Assembly (NCBI RefSeq): GCF_002014855.1
Contig: NZ_MUYV01000010.1
Location: 1 to 64,000, forward strand
From: Moraxella porci DSM 25326
GTDB taxonomy: Bacteria > Pseudomonadota > Gammaproteobacteria > Pseudomonadales > Moraxellaceae
DNA: 64,000 nucleotides
Direction: 5' to 3'
A program made the position numbers and the translations under genes. The notes under the pieces were generated by a model. It worked only from the letters and a program-made list of their open reading frames with translations, was not told the origin of the DNA and made no database searches. Each line of letters opens with the position of its first letter. The first letter of the stretch is position 1. Positions 34,233-43,976 of the stretch are shown here, in pieces.

Positions 34233-35378
34233 ATGGTATCAAAGCAAGTTATGTTGGGTGTGGCGCTCATCATTGGTGGTAGCGTGGCTTTTTTTGCATT
34301 GGCAAAAAATGATTCTGCGGCGGATGCTGCTACACAGGCGGCCGCCGAAGATACCACCACGACCAAAGTCGCCAAACCAGTGGTGCAACCTTTAACTGCT
34401 GATGTCGCCACAGAAGAGCGCCTACTTGCCCAAAAACAGCGTGCGCGTGAGGCGCATAATCTGCAAATGCAAAAACAAGCCGCTGCACTGCTTGAAGAAC
34501 AAAACAACGCGCGCAAACAGGCACTGGATAAGGCCAATGCCGAGGCCACAGGTCGTCCTTTAAGCAATACCCAAGAAGTTTCTGCTGACAGCGCCGCTAA
34601 AAGTGAGCTGATCGCAGCGCCGACGGTGCAGACACGCCCAGAAGCCATCGAAGCTGCGCGTAAGGCTGAAGAAGCCAAAAAAGCTGAAGAGGCGGCCAAA
34701 AAAGCCGAACAAGCGGCCAAATCCCAAAGTCAGCAAGCCAAGGCACAAGAAGCTAAAAAAACTGACGACAACAAGGCTGATACCAAATCTGATACCAAAG
34801 AAGTCAAAGCACCAGCCAAAGCAGGTACTTATGAAGTCCAAGCGGGTGAAACTTGGCAGGGCATCGCCAATCGCCATGGTGTTTCTGTGGCGGCATTGGC
34901 TGAGGCCAATGGTATGACGCGCCATGATCTGTTGCGCGCAGGTCGCAGCATTAAGATCCCATCGGCATCTCAAGTGGCGCGTTTGGAGCGTGATAATAAA
35001 GCTCGTGAGGCCAAGGCCAAGCAGGAAGCTGCTAAGTCAGAGGCATCCAAGTCAGGCAACACCACTCAAAATAAATCAACAGAAAAATCCGACACCAAAA
35101 AATCGGATACCAAGACCGAAACCAAGTCGCAAAATCCGCAGATGTCTGGCCGATACACGGTGCAAGTTGCCATCTCACCAGACAAAGAAAAAGTCGATGA
35201 GATTGTCAAACAATATCGTGCAGCAGGCTATCGTGTGACTACCAGCAGCACCAGCCGCGGCCTGCGAGTGTTGGTGGGTAATGAAAAAAGCGAAGAGGGT
35301 GCCAAAGCCTTGCGTAAAAAAATCGCTGATGACTCACGCGTCAGTGCGCCAGGTGCTTTTGTGCATCAAGTACAATAA
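34233..35378 (+). CDS. DedD-like protein with LysM and SPOR domains
   Basis: A 381-residue envelope protein: a membrane helix (about 7-24), a Lys/Ala/Glu/Gln-rich, likely coiled-coil or disordered stretch (about 50-200), a LysM domain (about 204-250, YEVQAGETWQGIANRHGVS), a second Lys-rich linker (about 253-302) and a C-terminal SPOR domain (about 305-380). Both folded domains bind peptidoglycan. Its place after accD-folC matches dedD, a division protein of E. coli, though E. coli DedD lacks LysM. Confidence 0.82.
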   Translation: MVSKQVMLGVALIIGGSVAFFALAKNDSAADAATQAAAEDTTTTKVAKPVVQPLTADVATEERLLAQKQRAREAHNLQMQKQAAALLEEQNNARKQALDKANAEATGRPLSNTQEVSADSAAKSELIAAPTVQTRPEAIEAARKAEEAKKAEEAAKKAEQAAKSQSQQAKAQEAKKTDDNKADTKSDTKEVKAPAKAGTYEVQAGETWQGIANRHGVSVAALAEANGMTRHDLLRAGRSIKIPSASQVARLERDNKAREAKAKQEAAKSEASKSGNTTQNKSTEKSDTKKSDTKTETKSQNPQMSGRYTVQVAISPDKEKVDEIVKQYRAAGYRVTTSSTSRGLRVLVGNEKSEEGAKALRKKIADDSRVSAPGAFVHQVQ

Positions 35379-35400
35379 ACCGACCAAAGCCCCATCAGTC

Positions 35401-35427
35401 AAAAGCACGGATTCTGCCGTGCTTTTT
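35401..35427 (+). terminator. Terminator after the DedD-like gene
   Basis: AAAGCACGG (35402-35410) and CCGTGCTTTTT (35417-35427) form a perfect stem with a 6-base loop and T run. Confidence 0.9.
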
Positions 35428-35470
35428 GCATCTGTTAATGGCTGATATGTCACAATAAAAAGAGTGTATT

Positions 35471-35974
35471 TTGGATTATATTTTCATCGTTGGGCTACTG
35501 CTTGTGTGCGTAGTTTTATATGTGCTGTTTCGCCCAAAAGCCAAAAAAATCAAAGGCGATGATCTGCCAGTTTGGCCGTTTGAGCCGATGCCTTTGATGA
35601 CTGACAGCGAGGTGCTGTTTTATAAAAAATTAAAAATGGCATTGCCAGAATTTCATCTGTTTGGACAAGTTCAGTTATCTCGAATGATTGAGCCGACCGA
35701 AGAGGTGGCGGATGAGCGCCAGTTTTGGTTCAATCGCGTCTGTCGTCAAAGTGTTGATTTTGTGCTGGTTGATGAAGATCTACAAACGGTGCTGGCTGCC
35801 ATTGAGCTGGATGATTGGACGCATGAGAGTAAAACTCGCCAAAAGCAAGACGCCAAAAAAGATAAGGCGCTTGCCAGTGCAGGCATTCCCATCATCCGCT
35901 TTCATGCCGAAAAAATGCCATCGGCACAGATGATTCGCCATGAGGTCATCAGCGTGCTGCGCGCTTATCGTTAA
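35471..35974 (+). CDS. DUF2726 protein, membrane-anchored nuclease-like
   Basis: A 167-residue protein with one N-terminal membrane helix (about 2-20) and a DUF2726 domain (about 35-165), a family with a PD-(D/E)xK nuclease-like core; the segment VDFVLVDEDLQTVLAAIELDDWTH fits the D...E-x-D pattern. Activity is unproven. The start is TTG 35471; no ATG is available before the conserved part. The terminator at 35401 separates it from the previous gene. Confidence 0.8.
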   Translation: MDYIFIVGLLLVCVVLYVLFRPKAKKIKGDDLPVWPFEPMPLMTDSEVLFYKKLKMALPEFHLFGQVQLSRMIEPTEEVADERQFWFNRVCRQSVDFVLVDEDLQTVLAAIELDDWTHESKTRQKQDAKKDKALASAGIPIIRFHAEKMPSAQMIRHEVISVLRAYR

Positions 35975-36073
35975 GATGGGTGGAATTTGACTGATGAGTT
36001 GACAATGATCGCTTAAAATTTGACTGTCTTTTGTTACACTAAAGCTTTATTATTTGACTGATTAAGGATTATC

Positions 36074-36868
36074 ATGACTCATTATCGCCAAATTCTCGTT
36101 CAGATGAGCGATGACATTGCCACCATTACACTCAATCGTCCTGATAAGAAAAATGCGCTTAGCTTTTTGATGATGGACGAGCTGATCGATGCTGCCAAGT
36201 CCATCAAGAAACAGCGGCATCTGCGGGCGGTGATTTTGGAGGGTGCAGGCGCGGATTTTTGTTCTGGGCTGGATTTGGCAGATTTAAATAATCCCAAAAA
36301 CATGGCATTTGCCGCGTATCAGCTGATCAAGCCGACACCGAGTAAGTTTCAACAGGTGTGTCTGATTTGGCGATCGCTGCCTGTGCCGGTGATCGCGGTG
36401 ATTGATGGCGTGTGTGTTGGCGGTGGGTTGCAGTTGGCTTTGGGTGCTGACATACGCATGGCAAGTGATCAGGCGAGATTTTCGGTACTGGAGGCCAAAT
36501 GGGGTCTGGTGGCGGATATGGGCATCACGCAAACGGCAGCTGATGTGCGTCGTGATCATGTGGCAAAGCTTGCGATGACTGCACAGATGATCGATGCCGA
36601 GGCGGCGTTGGCCGCTGGGATTGTCACACAGATATCGGATGATCCAAAGGCGCATGCCAAGTCATTGATCAAGGATATAAAAGCGCGCTCGCCAGATGCA
36701 GTACTGGCCGCCAAACGCGTGATGTATGCCGATCGCCGCCTTGATTATCTGGCGCTGTATCAAGAAAAACTGTGGCAAATCCGCCTGATGCTCGGCAAAA
36801 ATCGCAAGCTTGCCATCAAAAAAGCCAAAGATGACAGCGTGTCATTCATCAAGCGACAATTTCGATGA
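36074..36868 (+). CDS. Enoyl-CoA hydratase/isomerase family (crotonase)
   Basis: A 264-residue crotonase-fold protein. The oxyanion-hole segments ADFCSGLDLADL and GVCVGGGLQLALGADIRMAS and the glutamate-bearing EAKWGLVADMG are visible. The EAKWGLVADM form, with Asp in place of the second hydratase Glu, points to a dienoyl-CoA isomerase-like or degradative role rather than a plain FadB-type hydratase. AAGGATTATC precedes the ATG. Single gene ending at a bidirectional terminator. Confidence 0.88.
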   Translation: MTHYRQILVQMSDDIATITLNRPDKKNALSFLMMDELIDAAKSIKKQRHLRAVILEGAGADFCSGLDLADLNNPKNMAFAAYQLIKPTPSKFQQVCLIWRSLPVPVIAVIDGVCVGGGLQLALGADIRMASDQARFSVLEAKWGLVADMGITQTAADVRRDHVAKLAMTAQMIDAEAALAAGIVTQISDDPKAHAKSLIKDIKARSPDAVLAAKRVMYADRRLDYLALYQEKLWQIRLMLGKNRKLAIKKAKDDSVSFIKRQFR

Positions 36869-36883
36869 CGCATGTATCAAACA

Positions 36884-36918
36884 AAAAAAGCTGCCAACCA
36901 AACAGTCGGCAGCTTTTG
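36884..36918. terminator. Bidirectional terminator between the crotonase and cytochrome c' genes
   Basis: AAAAGCTGCC / GGCAGCTTTT (about 36886-36917) with A and T runs on its flanks, placed between convergent genes. Confidence 0.85.
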
Positions 36919-36929
36919 TGATGCGAAGC

Positions 36930-37385
36930 TTATTTTTTATAAACTTTGTGGCATGAGCCGCAGCTGCTTGCCATCTCACCATACAGTGCCTCAACATCAG
37001 CAGCGCTAGTCGCGGTCGCGGCTGCCGCAGCCAAGGCGTTGGCAGCAGCGGTGAATTTTTCAGTTTCTGCTTTAAAGCCAGCAGCATCTGCCCAAATGGC
37101 GTCTTGCGCATCGCCGCCTTTGGCAGTTTCACCATCAAAATAAGTCCACATGGTGGTGGTATTGTTGGCGATGAAATCAGCGCGTTCTTTAAAGGTGGCA
37201 GCATCAAAGGTGGCTGGATTTTCCATCATGGCTTTCATGCCTTCATTGGCTTGACGCCAGTCTTTCATCAGCTTGGTGCGATTTTCGATCAGGGTGTTGT
37301 CTTGGGCGGTGGTCGTCGCTGCGTTGTTGCAGCCAGTTAGAACAACAGCAGACAGCACAGATGCTAGAGCGATTTTGTGAAACAT
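36930..37385 (-). CDS. Cytochrome c'-like lipoprotein
   Basis: A 151-residue four-helix haem protein. The haem motif CGSCHKVY is at the very C-terminus, the position that defines cytochromes c' and c-556. Residues 1-19 form a lipoprotein signal with lipobox LTGC, followed by a short Asn/Thr-rich tether, so it is probably membrane-attached, unusual for this family. Cytochromes c' bind NO or CO and protect against nitrosative stress. AAGGAAG lies 6 bases before ATG 37385. A short palindrome (37441-37455) lies upstream. Confidence 0.87.
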   Translation of the reverse strand: MFHKIALASVLSAVVLTGCNNAATTTAQDNTLIENRTKLMKDWRQANEGMKAMMENPATFDAATFKERADFIANNTTTMWTYFDGETAKGGDAQDAIWADAAGFKAETEKFTAAANALAAAAATATSAADVEALYGEMASSCGSCHKVYKK

Positions 37386-37440
37386 GGTCACTTCCTTTTT
37401 ATCGGTGGCTAAAAAAATCAATGGCTAAATTTATTTATGC

Positions 37441-37455
37441 GCAATTTGTAATTGC
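37441..37455. promoter_or_regulatory. Short palindrome upstream of the cytochrome c' gene
   Basis: GCAATT-TGT-AATTGC is a perfect 6+3+6 inverted repeat 56 bases before the cytochrome c' start; a second GCAAT...ATTGC pair overlaps it (37453-37471). It does not match the FNR consensus. Operator role is inference. Confidence 0.35.
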
Positions 37456-37575
37456 AATAAATTGAAAATTGCATTTTACCGAAAAAGCTTCCAAAAAACC
37501 TTAATTTAGATGAAAATGAAACAAAAATTAAACAAAATACCAAAAATTAACAAAGCTGGATCAAAGGCGGATGAT

Positions 37576-37603
37576 TTGAGTTGTGAAGATTCGATGGTAT
37601 AAT
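37576..37603 (+). promoter_or_regulatory. Promoter of the TPR/glycosyltransferase-like gene
   Basis: TTGAGT (37576-37581), 16-base spacer, TATAAT (37598-37603). Transcription from here would begin near 37610, supporting the ATG at 37658. Confidence 0.6.
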
Positions 37604-37657
37604 TCACCTTTGCTAAGCTTGGCATATCTGCCATACCAATCCTGTTTGAGCTCAATC

Positions 37658-38998
37658 ATGAAACTACCCCTGCCTAAGCCGCCAAGCCATTTGGTCAAAC
37701 AAAGAAAACCTGCCAAATCAAACAAATCCAACATCCAAGCTCAATTGGATGTGCTGCTAAATCAATTTCATCAATTGCGCAGCGTTGGCTGCCATCATGA
37801 TGCTTTGATCATGGCTCAAAAGGCGCATCAGCTGATCCCAAATAAAACAGCGCCATTAAGTGACATGGCGACTTGTTATATTCACCTAGAGGCGTGGGAT
37901 AATGCCATTGCTACCGCCAAAAAGATCATTGCGATAGATCCTAAGCATCTCAATGCTTATGATGTGCTGTCACATGCCTATGGTGCCAAACGAGATTGGC
38001 GAAATGCAGGCGTTTATGGCAGGCAGGCGCTGATGATCCGTGATGAGCTGGTGATGGATAAATCGCCGACACCGCCTGTGATTGCGCCATCTTTTATGGA
38101 TCTGGATCAAGACAGTAAGCAAAATCTCATCGCATTTTCGCTATTTGGCGATCGCTCTGAGTACATCGAGACAGCGGTAATTAATGCCCAGATTGTCGGT
38201 GAGGTCTATCCAAATTGGCAGTGTCGATTTTATGTTGATGACAGTGTGCCGCAGACGGCCATCGATCGGCTGACAGCAGAGAAGGCTCAAGTGATACAGG
38301 TCAAGGGCGATGCAGCAAGTTTGCCTGGGACGATGTGGCGGTTTTTGGCGATGGATGATGCGTCACTGGGTTATGTCGTGTTCCGCGATGTGGATTCTGT
38401 CATCTCGCATCGTGAAGCGACAAGCGTGCGCGAGTGGATCGATAGCGGCAAAACCTTTCATACCATTCGAGATTCAGGCTCGCATACTGAGCTGATTTTG
38501 GCGGGTCTGTGGGGTGCTAAGGCAGGCAGTGTACCAAATATGCTTGGCATGATGATGAGTTATTTGGCAGAAAATCCCAAGCGTCATCAGCACATCGATC
38601 AGTTTTTCTTGCGCTACTGCGTTTGGCCGTATGTGCGCCAAGATGTCTATGCCAGCGATCGGATCTTTGGCTTTATGGATGCGCATCCGATCACGGATGT
38701 GGGGTTTGATTTTGATAAGACGCACATCGGCTGTGATGAGGGCGGTAGCATCTTTACGCTCACTTCATCGACGCTACAGCAGGGCGATCGCGTCGTGTGG
38801 CGATTATACAGCCAAATCGATCCTGCACTGAATGCTGATCTGAGCCATCGCCGAGTTGATGAATGCCTGATTTGTGACTATGAAACCATCATCGAGCAGG
38901 ACAATACGCTGATGGGCAAAATCCCAAGAATCTATGCTCGAGGCATACCGACGGGCGAAACCAGAATCGACTTTAAAAAACTTGACGAATCTATTTAA
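37658..38998 (+). CDS. TPR protein with a glycosyltransferase-like domain
   Basis: A 446-residue cytosolic protein. About 20-135 contain roughly three tetratricopeptide repeats (the ALIMAQKAHQLIPNKTAPLSDMATCYIHL pattern). About 150-430 look like a nucleotide-sugar-dependent transferase: beta strands, an acidic FRDVDSVISHRE motif that could be the metal-binding DxD, and CDEGGS late in the domain. A surface-glycan or glycoprotein role is likely but the substrate cannot be told. The frame is open back to 37583, but the promoter at 37576-37603 favours ATG 37658. Confidence 0.7.
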   Translation: MKLPLPKPPSHLVKQRKPAKSNKSNIQAQLDVLLNQFHQLRSVGCHHDALIMAQKAHQLIPNKTAPLSDMATCYIHLEAWDNAIATAKKIIAIDPKHLNAYDVLSHAYGAKRDWRNAGVYGRQALMIRDELVMDKSPTPPVIAPSFMDLDQDSKQNLIAFSLFGDRSEYIETAVINAQIVGEVYPNWQCRFYVDDSVPQTAIDRLTAEKAQVIQVKGDAASLPGTMWRFLAMDDASLGYVVFRDVDSVISHREATSVREWIDSGKTFHTIRDSGSHTELILAGLWGAKAGSVPNMLGMMMSYLAENPKRHQHIDQFFLRYCVWPYVRQDVYASDRIFGFMDAHPITDVGFDFDKTHIGCDEGGSIFTLTSSTLQQGDRVVWRLYSQIDPALNADLSHRRVDECLICDYETIIEQDNTLMGKIPRIYARGIPTGETRIDFKKLDESI

Positions 38999-39002
38999 AT
39001 CC

Positions 39003-39037
39003 AAAAAGCATCGCCCATCATAAGCGATGCTTTTTTT
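39003..39037. terminator. Bidirectional terminator between convergent genes
   Basis: AAAAAGCATCGC (39003-39014) pairs perfectly with GCGATGCTTTTT (39024-39035), with A and T runs. Confidence 0.9.
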
Positions 39038-39065
39038 GGTTAAGGGGTGATCATTGATCAGCGCA

Positions 39066-40016
39066 TCACAGTGCCAGCCAATCTTTTGGCTTAAGATAAA
39101 AATCCGTCAGCTCAAATTCAGGGGTGCCAGCTGTTGGCTCATAGCGGTATTCCCATGCAGCCAGTGGTGGCATCGATACCAAAATCGACTCAGTACGGCC
39201 ATTGGATTGTAGTCCAAACAGCGTGCCCCGGTCATAAACTAAGTTGTACTCGACATAGCGACCACGGCGATACAGTTGAAAATGACGCTCACGCTCGCCA
39301 TAGGCGCGATGTTTGTTATTTTCAAAAATCGGCACAATGCCATCGATATAGCCCTGACCGACTGCCTGCATGAATGCAAAACAAGTTTCAAAATCCCAAC
39401 CTGTGCTAGCTGTGTTGACATCATCATAAAACAGTCCGCCCACGCCACGGCACTCGCCACGGTGCTTAAGATAAAAATACTCATCGCACCATGTTTTGTA
39501 TTTGTCATAGATATCGTCACCAAAGGGCTGACACAGCTCATAAGCCACCTTGTGCCAGTGCTTGACATCATCAAGCGAAGGATAAAATGGCGTCAAGTCA
39601 AAGCCGCCGCCAAACCACCAAATTGGCTCACCACCATCGGTAGGGGTAGCAACAAACAGTCTGACATTGGCATGACTGGTCGGCACATAAGGGTTCTTTG
39701 GGTGGATGACGAGTGATACACCAAGCGCTTGCGCCTTTGCACCAGCCAGCTGTGGGTGGCGAGTGGTGGCAGAAGCTGGCATTTGGTTGATATGAATATG
39801 GCTGAACATCACGCCAGCTTTTTCGATGACTTGACCGCCTGAGAATACACAAGATCTGCCACCGCCGCCTTCGGGACGCTCCCAAATATCGGCGATAAAT
39901 TTGGTCTCGCTACCACCATCGACACCGCCTGTCTGTTCTTGATGTTCAAGCGCCTTGATGATGTTGTCTTGTAAATTTAATAAAAATTCGCGTACGCGGG
40001 CAATTTGTGTGTCCAT
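39066..40016 (-). CDS. hemF: Oxygen-dependent coproporphyrinogen III oxidase
   Basis: A 316-residue haem-biosynthesis enzyme that oxidatively decarboxylates two propionates. Family signatures [32 protein letters not shown] and [11 protein letters not shown] are visible. It lies 19 bases downstream of ribA on the same strand, so the two form an operon. The oxygen-dependent form indicates aerobic life. Confidence 0.96.
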   Translation of the reverse strand: MDTQIARVREFLLNLQDNIIKALEHQEQTGGVDGGSETKFIADIWERPEGGGGRSCVFSGGQVIEKAGVMFSHIHINQMPASATTRHPQLAGAKAQALGVSLVIHPKNPYVPTSHANVRLFVATPTDGGEPIWWFGGGFDLTPFYPSLDDVKHWHKVAYELCQPFGDDIYDKYKTWCDEYFYLKHRGECRGVGGLFYDDVNTASTGWDFETCFAFMQAVGQGYIDGIVPIFENNKHRAYGERERHFQLYRRGRYVEYNLVYDRGTLFGLQSNGRTESILVSMPPLAAWEYRYEPTAGTPEFELTDFYLKPKDWLAL

Positions 40017-40035
40017 AATTATCTCGATTTAATGA

Positions 40036-40653
40036 TTATCGGTGTTGGTGATCTGTCAAATCATCGGCATCAATAAAATGATTCATCTTCACGCCTTTGG
40101 TGCTCAGATAGTCTTGATTGTATTTATTCACACCGACAATCAGTGGACGACGCTCAACGACATCAAAGCCTTGTTCAACCAAGTCATTGACTTTATTTGG
40201 ATTGTTTGTCATCAATGCAAGCTGTGCGATGCCAAGGTGTGAGAGCATCACTTGGCACATCTCATAGGTGCGAGCATCGGCAGGTAGGCCAAGCAGTAGA
40301 TTGGCTTCTAGGGTGTCATGTCCTTGATCTTGTAGGGCATAGGCACGGATTTTGTTGGTCAAACCGATGCCGCGACCTTCTTGGCGTAAATATAAAATCA
40401 CGCCACTACCATGCGCTTGAATGGCTTGCATGGCGGCGTTCAGCTGTGGGCCGCAGTCGCATTTGAGTGAGCCAAAAGCATCCCCAGTCAAGCACTCGGA
40501 GTGAATCCGCACCAGTGGCACGGCAGTCGGGTCGGTGCTTGGTAGCCCAAAGCTTAAGGCGATGTGTTCTTGTCCGTCTTCATTTTCAAATACATGAATA
40601 TCAAAGTCGCCATGAATGGTTGGTAGTTTGGCTTGGGTGATAAATTGATACAA
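40036..40653 (-). CDS. ribA: GTP cyclohydrolase II
   Basis: A 205-residue zinc enzyme that starts riboflavin synthesis. Zinc ligands C54, C65 and C67 ([18 protein letters not shown]) and the EGRGIGL motif are present. It is the stand-alone form without a RibB domain. First gene of ribA-hemF, divergent from dxs with 293 bases between. That gap has no gene; it is AT-rich and must hold both promoters, which I cannot place. I see no FMN riboswitch. Confidence 0.96.
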   Translation of the reverse strand: MYQFITQAKLPTIHGDFDIHVFENEDGQEHIALSFGLPSTDPTAVPLVRIHSECLTGDAFGSLKCDCGPQLNAAMQAIQAHGSGVILYLRQEGRGIGLTNKIRAYALQDQGHDTLEANLLLGLPADARTYEMCQVMLSHLGIAQLALMTNNPNKVNDLVEQGFDVVERRPLIVGVNKYNQDYLSTKGVKMNHFIDADDLTDHQHR

Positions 40654-40946
40654 AATTTTGCCCTTAAATCAGCAAAATTGGCTGATTATCAATAAAAATT
40701 GTCAAATATTATTAAAATTATGATGTAAATAACGCACAAACATCAGTTTTTGATGAAAATTGTTAGAATAAATGGGGTTTTTCTAGCAAAAATAAAGGCT
40801 ATCTTGTAAAATAGTCCATCTAATCATCGTTGATTGATTTTGGATGGTATCATCATCCAAAAATGGTTTGGCATCTGCCGTATTATGCCATACTCTTTTT
40901 GACGATGAAAAGCGAATTTATCAAAGCTCTTGGAATTTAGCGAATC

Positions 40947-43040
40947 ATGTCTGATGTAGCCACTTCTAAAAAATCGTATCAAGCCAAAGTGTTCACCGAG
41001 CTTTTGGCAGAGCGTCCTGTTACGCCGATTTTGGATCGGGTGGCGTCGCCTGCCGATTTAAAGCACTTATCCAGCGATGAACTGATCCAGCTTGCCGATG
41101 AGTTGCGTGCGTATTTGCTATACTCAACAGGCGTAAGCGGTGGGCATTTTGGTGCCAATCTTGGCGTCGTTGAGCTGACGATTGCACTGCATACTGTGCT
41201 AAATACCCCTTATGATCAGCTCGTTTGGGATGTCGGTCATCAGGCCTATGCGCACAAGGTGCTGACAGGTCGCCGTGACCGCTTGCCAAGCATCCGCTCA
41301 AAAGATGGCTTGACAGCTTTTCCTGAGCGAAATGAGAGCGAATACGATACCTTTGGCGTGGGTCACTCATCAACATCCATCTCAGCAGCACTGGGCATGA
41401 GTCTGGCTGCTCGTCTGCTTGGCGAAAATCGCAAAGTGGCAGCTGTGATTGGTGATGGGGCGATGACAGGCGGTATGGCGTTTGAAGCGATGAATGATGC
41501 CGTGCAGCAAAATGCCGATTTGCTCGTCGTGCTCAATGATAACGATATGTCTATCTCAGCTGCGATTGGTGGATTTTCACGCCACTTGGCACGCCTATGG
41601 CAGCGGGGGCTTGCGATGGATATTGACAAGCATGGCAATATCTTGATGGTTAAGCGTGATATTTCATCTGATGATCGTCGTATTCGCCATTATCTACACA
41701 TGGCAAACGAAGCTTTGGAAGATGTATCAAGCCGTCTGCCGAGTAAGATTGGCGAGAAAATCAGCGGTTTGTTTAGTGGTACGCCATTATCGCCACTGCC
41801 TGATAAGATTGCTGAGAAAATTGGCGATAAGCTATTTGCTGATAATTTGTTTAAGGCGATTGGTTTTACTTATCTTGGGCCATTTGATGGTCATGATTTG
41901 CCAAAGCTTGTCAGTGTGCTTGAGCGAGCAAGCCAGCTCAAAGGGGCGGTGCTGGTTCATGTGCATACGGTCAAAGGCAAAGGCTTTTTGCCGGCAGAAG
42001 CTGATCCGATTGGCTATCATGCCATTGGTAAATTGCCAAAAACTGCTGATGCATCGACTGCAAATCAGCCAAATAAGCCAAGCACACCTGCCAAAAAATA
42101 CTCGCAAATCTTTGGCGACTGGCTGATGCACACCGCCAAAACCGATGATAAACTGGTCGCCATCACCCCTGCGATGGCGGAAGGCTCAGGTATGGTCGAG
42201 TATGCCAGTGCTTATCCTGAGCGGTTTTTTGATGTGGCGATCGCTGAGCAGCACGCTGTGACACTGGCAGCGGGTATGGCGACAAGTGTGCTAAAGCCAG
42301 TGGTGGCGATTTATTCGACATTTCTACAGCGTGGCTATGATCAGCTGATTCATGATGTGGCACTCCAAAATCTCGATGTCACCTTTGCCATCGACCGAGC
42401 GGGACTCGTGGGCGAAGATGGTGCGACACACGCCGGTGTGTTTGATTTGGCGTATTTGCGATGCGTACCGAATATCATCATCGCTGCACCAAGCGATGAA
42501 CACGAGTGCCATCAGTTGTTAAATGCGTGTTATCAGCACCAAGGCACGGCAGCGGTGCGTTATCCACGGGGTAATGGCATTGGGCGAGCGGTGGATGTGG
42601 CAGATGCACCTGTACAGATTGGTCGGGCGAATGTCGTTTGGCAGTCGGATAATGTTGACACAGCACACGGTGGTAAGCTTGCCGTACTTGGCTTTGGCAC
42701 ACGCTTGGCCGATGCCAAAACTGCTGCCATGCGTTTGGCTGACAATGGTTTGGCGGTGGTTGTGGTTGATATGCGATGGGTGAAACCGCTAGATACTGCC
42801 CTGATTGATCAGTTGATCAGCTCAGGCGTAACTCATATCGCTACAGTCGAAGAGCATCAAATCGCAGGCGGTGCAGGCAGTGCAGTCAATGAATATGTGA
42901 TTGCAAAGGGTCATCAAGTAACCCTTAAAAATCTTGGCATCACCGATCGCTTTATTGAGCACGCCAGCCATGAACAGCAGTTGGCTGCTTGCAGTTTGGA
43001 TGCGGATGGGATTTATCAGTCTTTGGCAGATTGGCTATAA
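40947..43040 (+). CDS. dxs: 1-Deoxy-D-xylulose-5-phosphate synthase
   Basis: A 697-residue TPP enzyme condensing pyruvate and glyceraldehyde 3-phosphate; the product feeds isoprenoids, thiamine thiazole (see thiG at 49270) and PLP. The catalytic histidine in HQAYAHK, the TPP motif GDGAMTGGMAFEAMND, and the AEQHAVTLAAGMA and GADGATHAG-like (GEDGATHAG) segments are visible. It is some 75 residues longer than E. coli Dxs, the extra lying mainly in the mid-protein IGEKISGLF...ADNLFKAIG stretch and the Thr/Lys linker before KKYSQIFGDW. Confidence 0.96.
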   Translation: MSDVATSKKSYQAKVFTELLAERPVTPILDRVASPADLKHLSSDELIQLADELRAYLLYSTGVSGGHFGANLGVVELTIALHTVLNTPYDQLVWDVGHQAYAHKVLTGRRDRLPSIRSKDGLTAFPERNESEYDTFGVGHSSTSISAALGMSLAARLLGENRKVAAVIGDGAMTGGMAFEAMNDAVQQNADLLVVLNDNDMSISAAIGGFSRHLARLWQRGLAMDIDKHGNILMVKRDISSDDRRIRHYLHMANEALEDVSSRLPSKIGEKISGLFSGTPLSPLPDKIAEKIGDKLFADNLFKAIGFTYLGPFDGHDLPKLVSVLERASQLKGAVLVHVHTVKGKGFLPAEADPIGYHAIGKLPKTADASTANQPNKPSTPAKKYSQIFGDWLMHTAKTDDKLVAITPAMAEGSGMVEYASAYPERFFDVAIAEQHAVTLAAGMATSVLKPVVAIYSTFLQRGYDQLIHDVALQNLDVTFAIDRAGLVGEDGATHAGVFDLAYLRCVPNIIIAAPSDEHECHQLLNACYQHQGTAAVRYPRGNGIGRAVDVADAPVQIGRANVVWQSDNVDTAHGGKLAVLGFGTRLADAKTAAMRLADNGLAVVVVDMRWVKPLDTALIDQLISSGVTHIATVEEHQIAGGAGSAVNEYVIAKGHQVTLKNLGITDRFIEHASHEQQLAACSLDADGIYQSLADWL

Positions 43041-43127
43041 AAAAATTGCCCATTATCATGACGAATGATAATGTATTATTTAACTTTTATTTAAACTTTA
43101 GTCATTTACTTATTGAAAAGGTGAGTT

Positions 43128-43961
43128 ATGGAACCGATGGTTGTCATGGCGGCAAATGCTGCCAAAAAAGTGGGTCATGAAATTTTGCGAGCGCATCAAA
43201 ATCGCCACCGCCTAGATTTGGCGGTTGAGTCCAAGGGGCTGGATGGGCTTGTGACACAAATCGATCGTTATGCCGAAGAGCTGACCATCGCAACACTCAA
43301 AGAAAGCTACCCAAATCACTCTTATCTGGGCGAAGAATTTGGCCTACAAGAAGGTAAGGGCAATGATGCGGATTGGTGCTGGGTGATTGATCCTTTGGAT
43401 GGCACCCAAAACTTCGTGCATGGCGTACCGCATTTTTGTGTATCAATCGCAGTCCAAAAAAATGGCGTCACCGAGCATGGCGTGGTCTATGATCCAGTGC
43501 GTGATGAGCTATTTTCAGCCAGTCGTGGCCGTGGTGCATTGATGAATCAGCGTCGCCTACAAGTCAGCGAACGCAAAACCATCGAAGGCGGTCTATTCAC
43601 CACGGGTCATCCTTATGAGCGTATGGTCGGTGAAGAGCGTGTGAGCTTTGCTCGTCAGCATTTTGCCAGCCTGCAAGCCATCTGCGAAAATGGCGGTCAG
43701 GTACGCCGTTTCGGTTCGGCAGCACTTGATCTGTGCTATGTGGCAGCAGGTCGCTTTGATGGCTATTTTGAGATGTCACTAAAGCCATGGGATGTGGCGG
43801 CAGGTGAGCTGATTGTCACCGAAGCGCGTGGCGTCGTCGTCGATCACAAGGGTGCACCAAATGCGATGACCACAGGCTCAGTATTTGCGTGTAATATGAA
43901 ACTGCTCAAGCCGTTGATGCAGCTTGTCGTACCACGCTGGGAAAATGCACTGATTGGCTAA
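43128..43961 (+). CDS. suhB: Inositol monophosphatase family protein (SuhB-like)
   Basis: A 277-residue magnesium-dependent phosphatase. The metal-binding GEEFG and DPLDGTQNFVHG motifs and the C-terminal WDVAAGELIVTEARG are typical. E. coli SuhB also takes part in rRNA transcription complexes; whether that holds here is unknown. AAAGGTGAG precedes the ATG. It follows dxs by 87 bases and ends at a hairpin. Confidence 0.93.
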   Translation: MEPMVVMAANAAKKVGHEILRAHQNRHRLDLAVESKGLDGLVTQIDRYAEELTIATLKESYPNHSYLGEEFGLQEGKGNDADWCWVIDPLDGTQNFVHGVPHFCVSIAVQKNGVTEHGVVYDPVRDELFSASRGRGALMNQRRLQVSERKTIEGGLFTTGHPYERMVGEERVSFARQHFASLQAICENGGQVRRFGSAALDLCYVAAGRFDGYFEMSLKPWDVAAGELIVTEARGVVVDHKGAPNAMTTGSVFACNMKLLKPLMQLVVPRWENALIG

Positions 43962-43976
43962 GGTGAATCACTTCAT

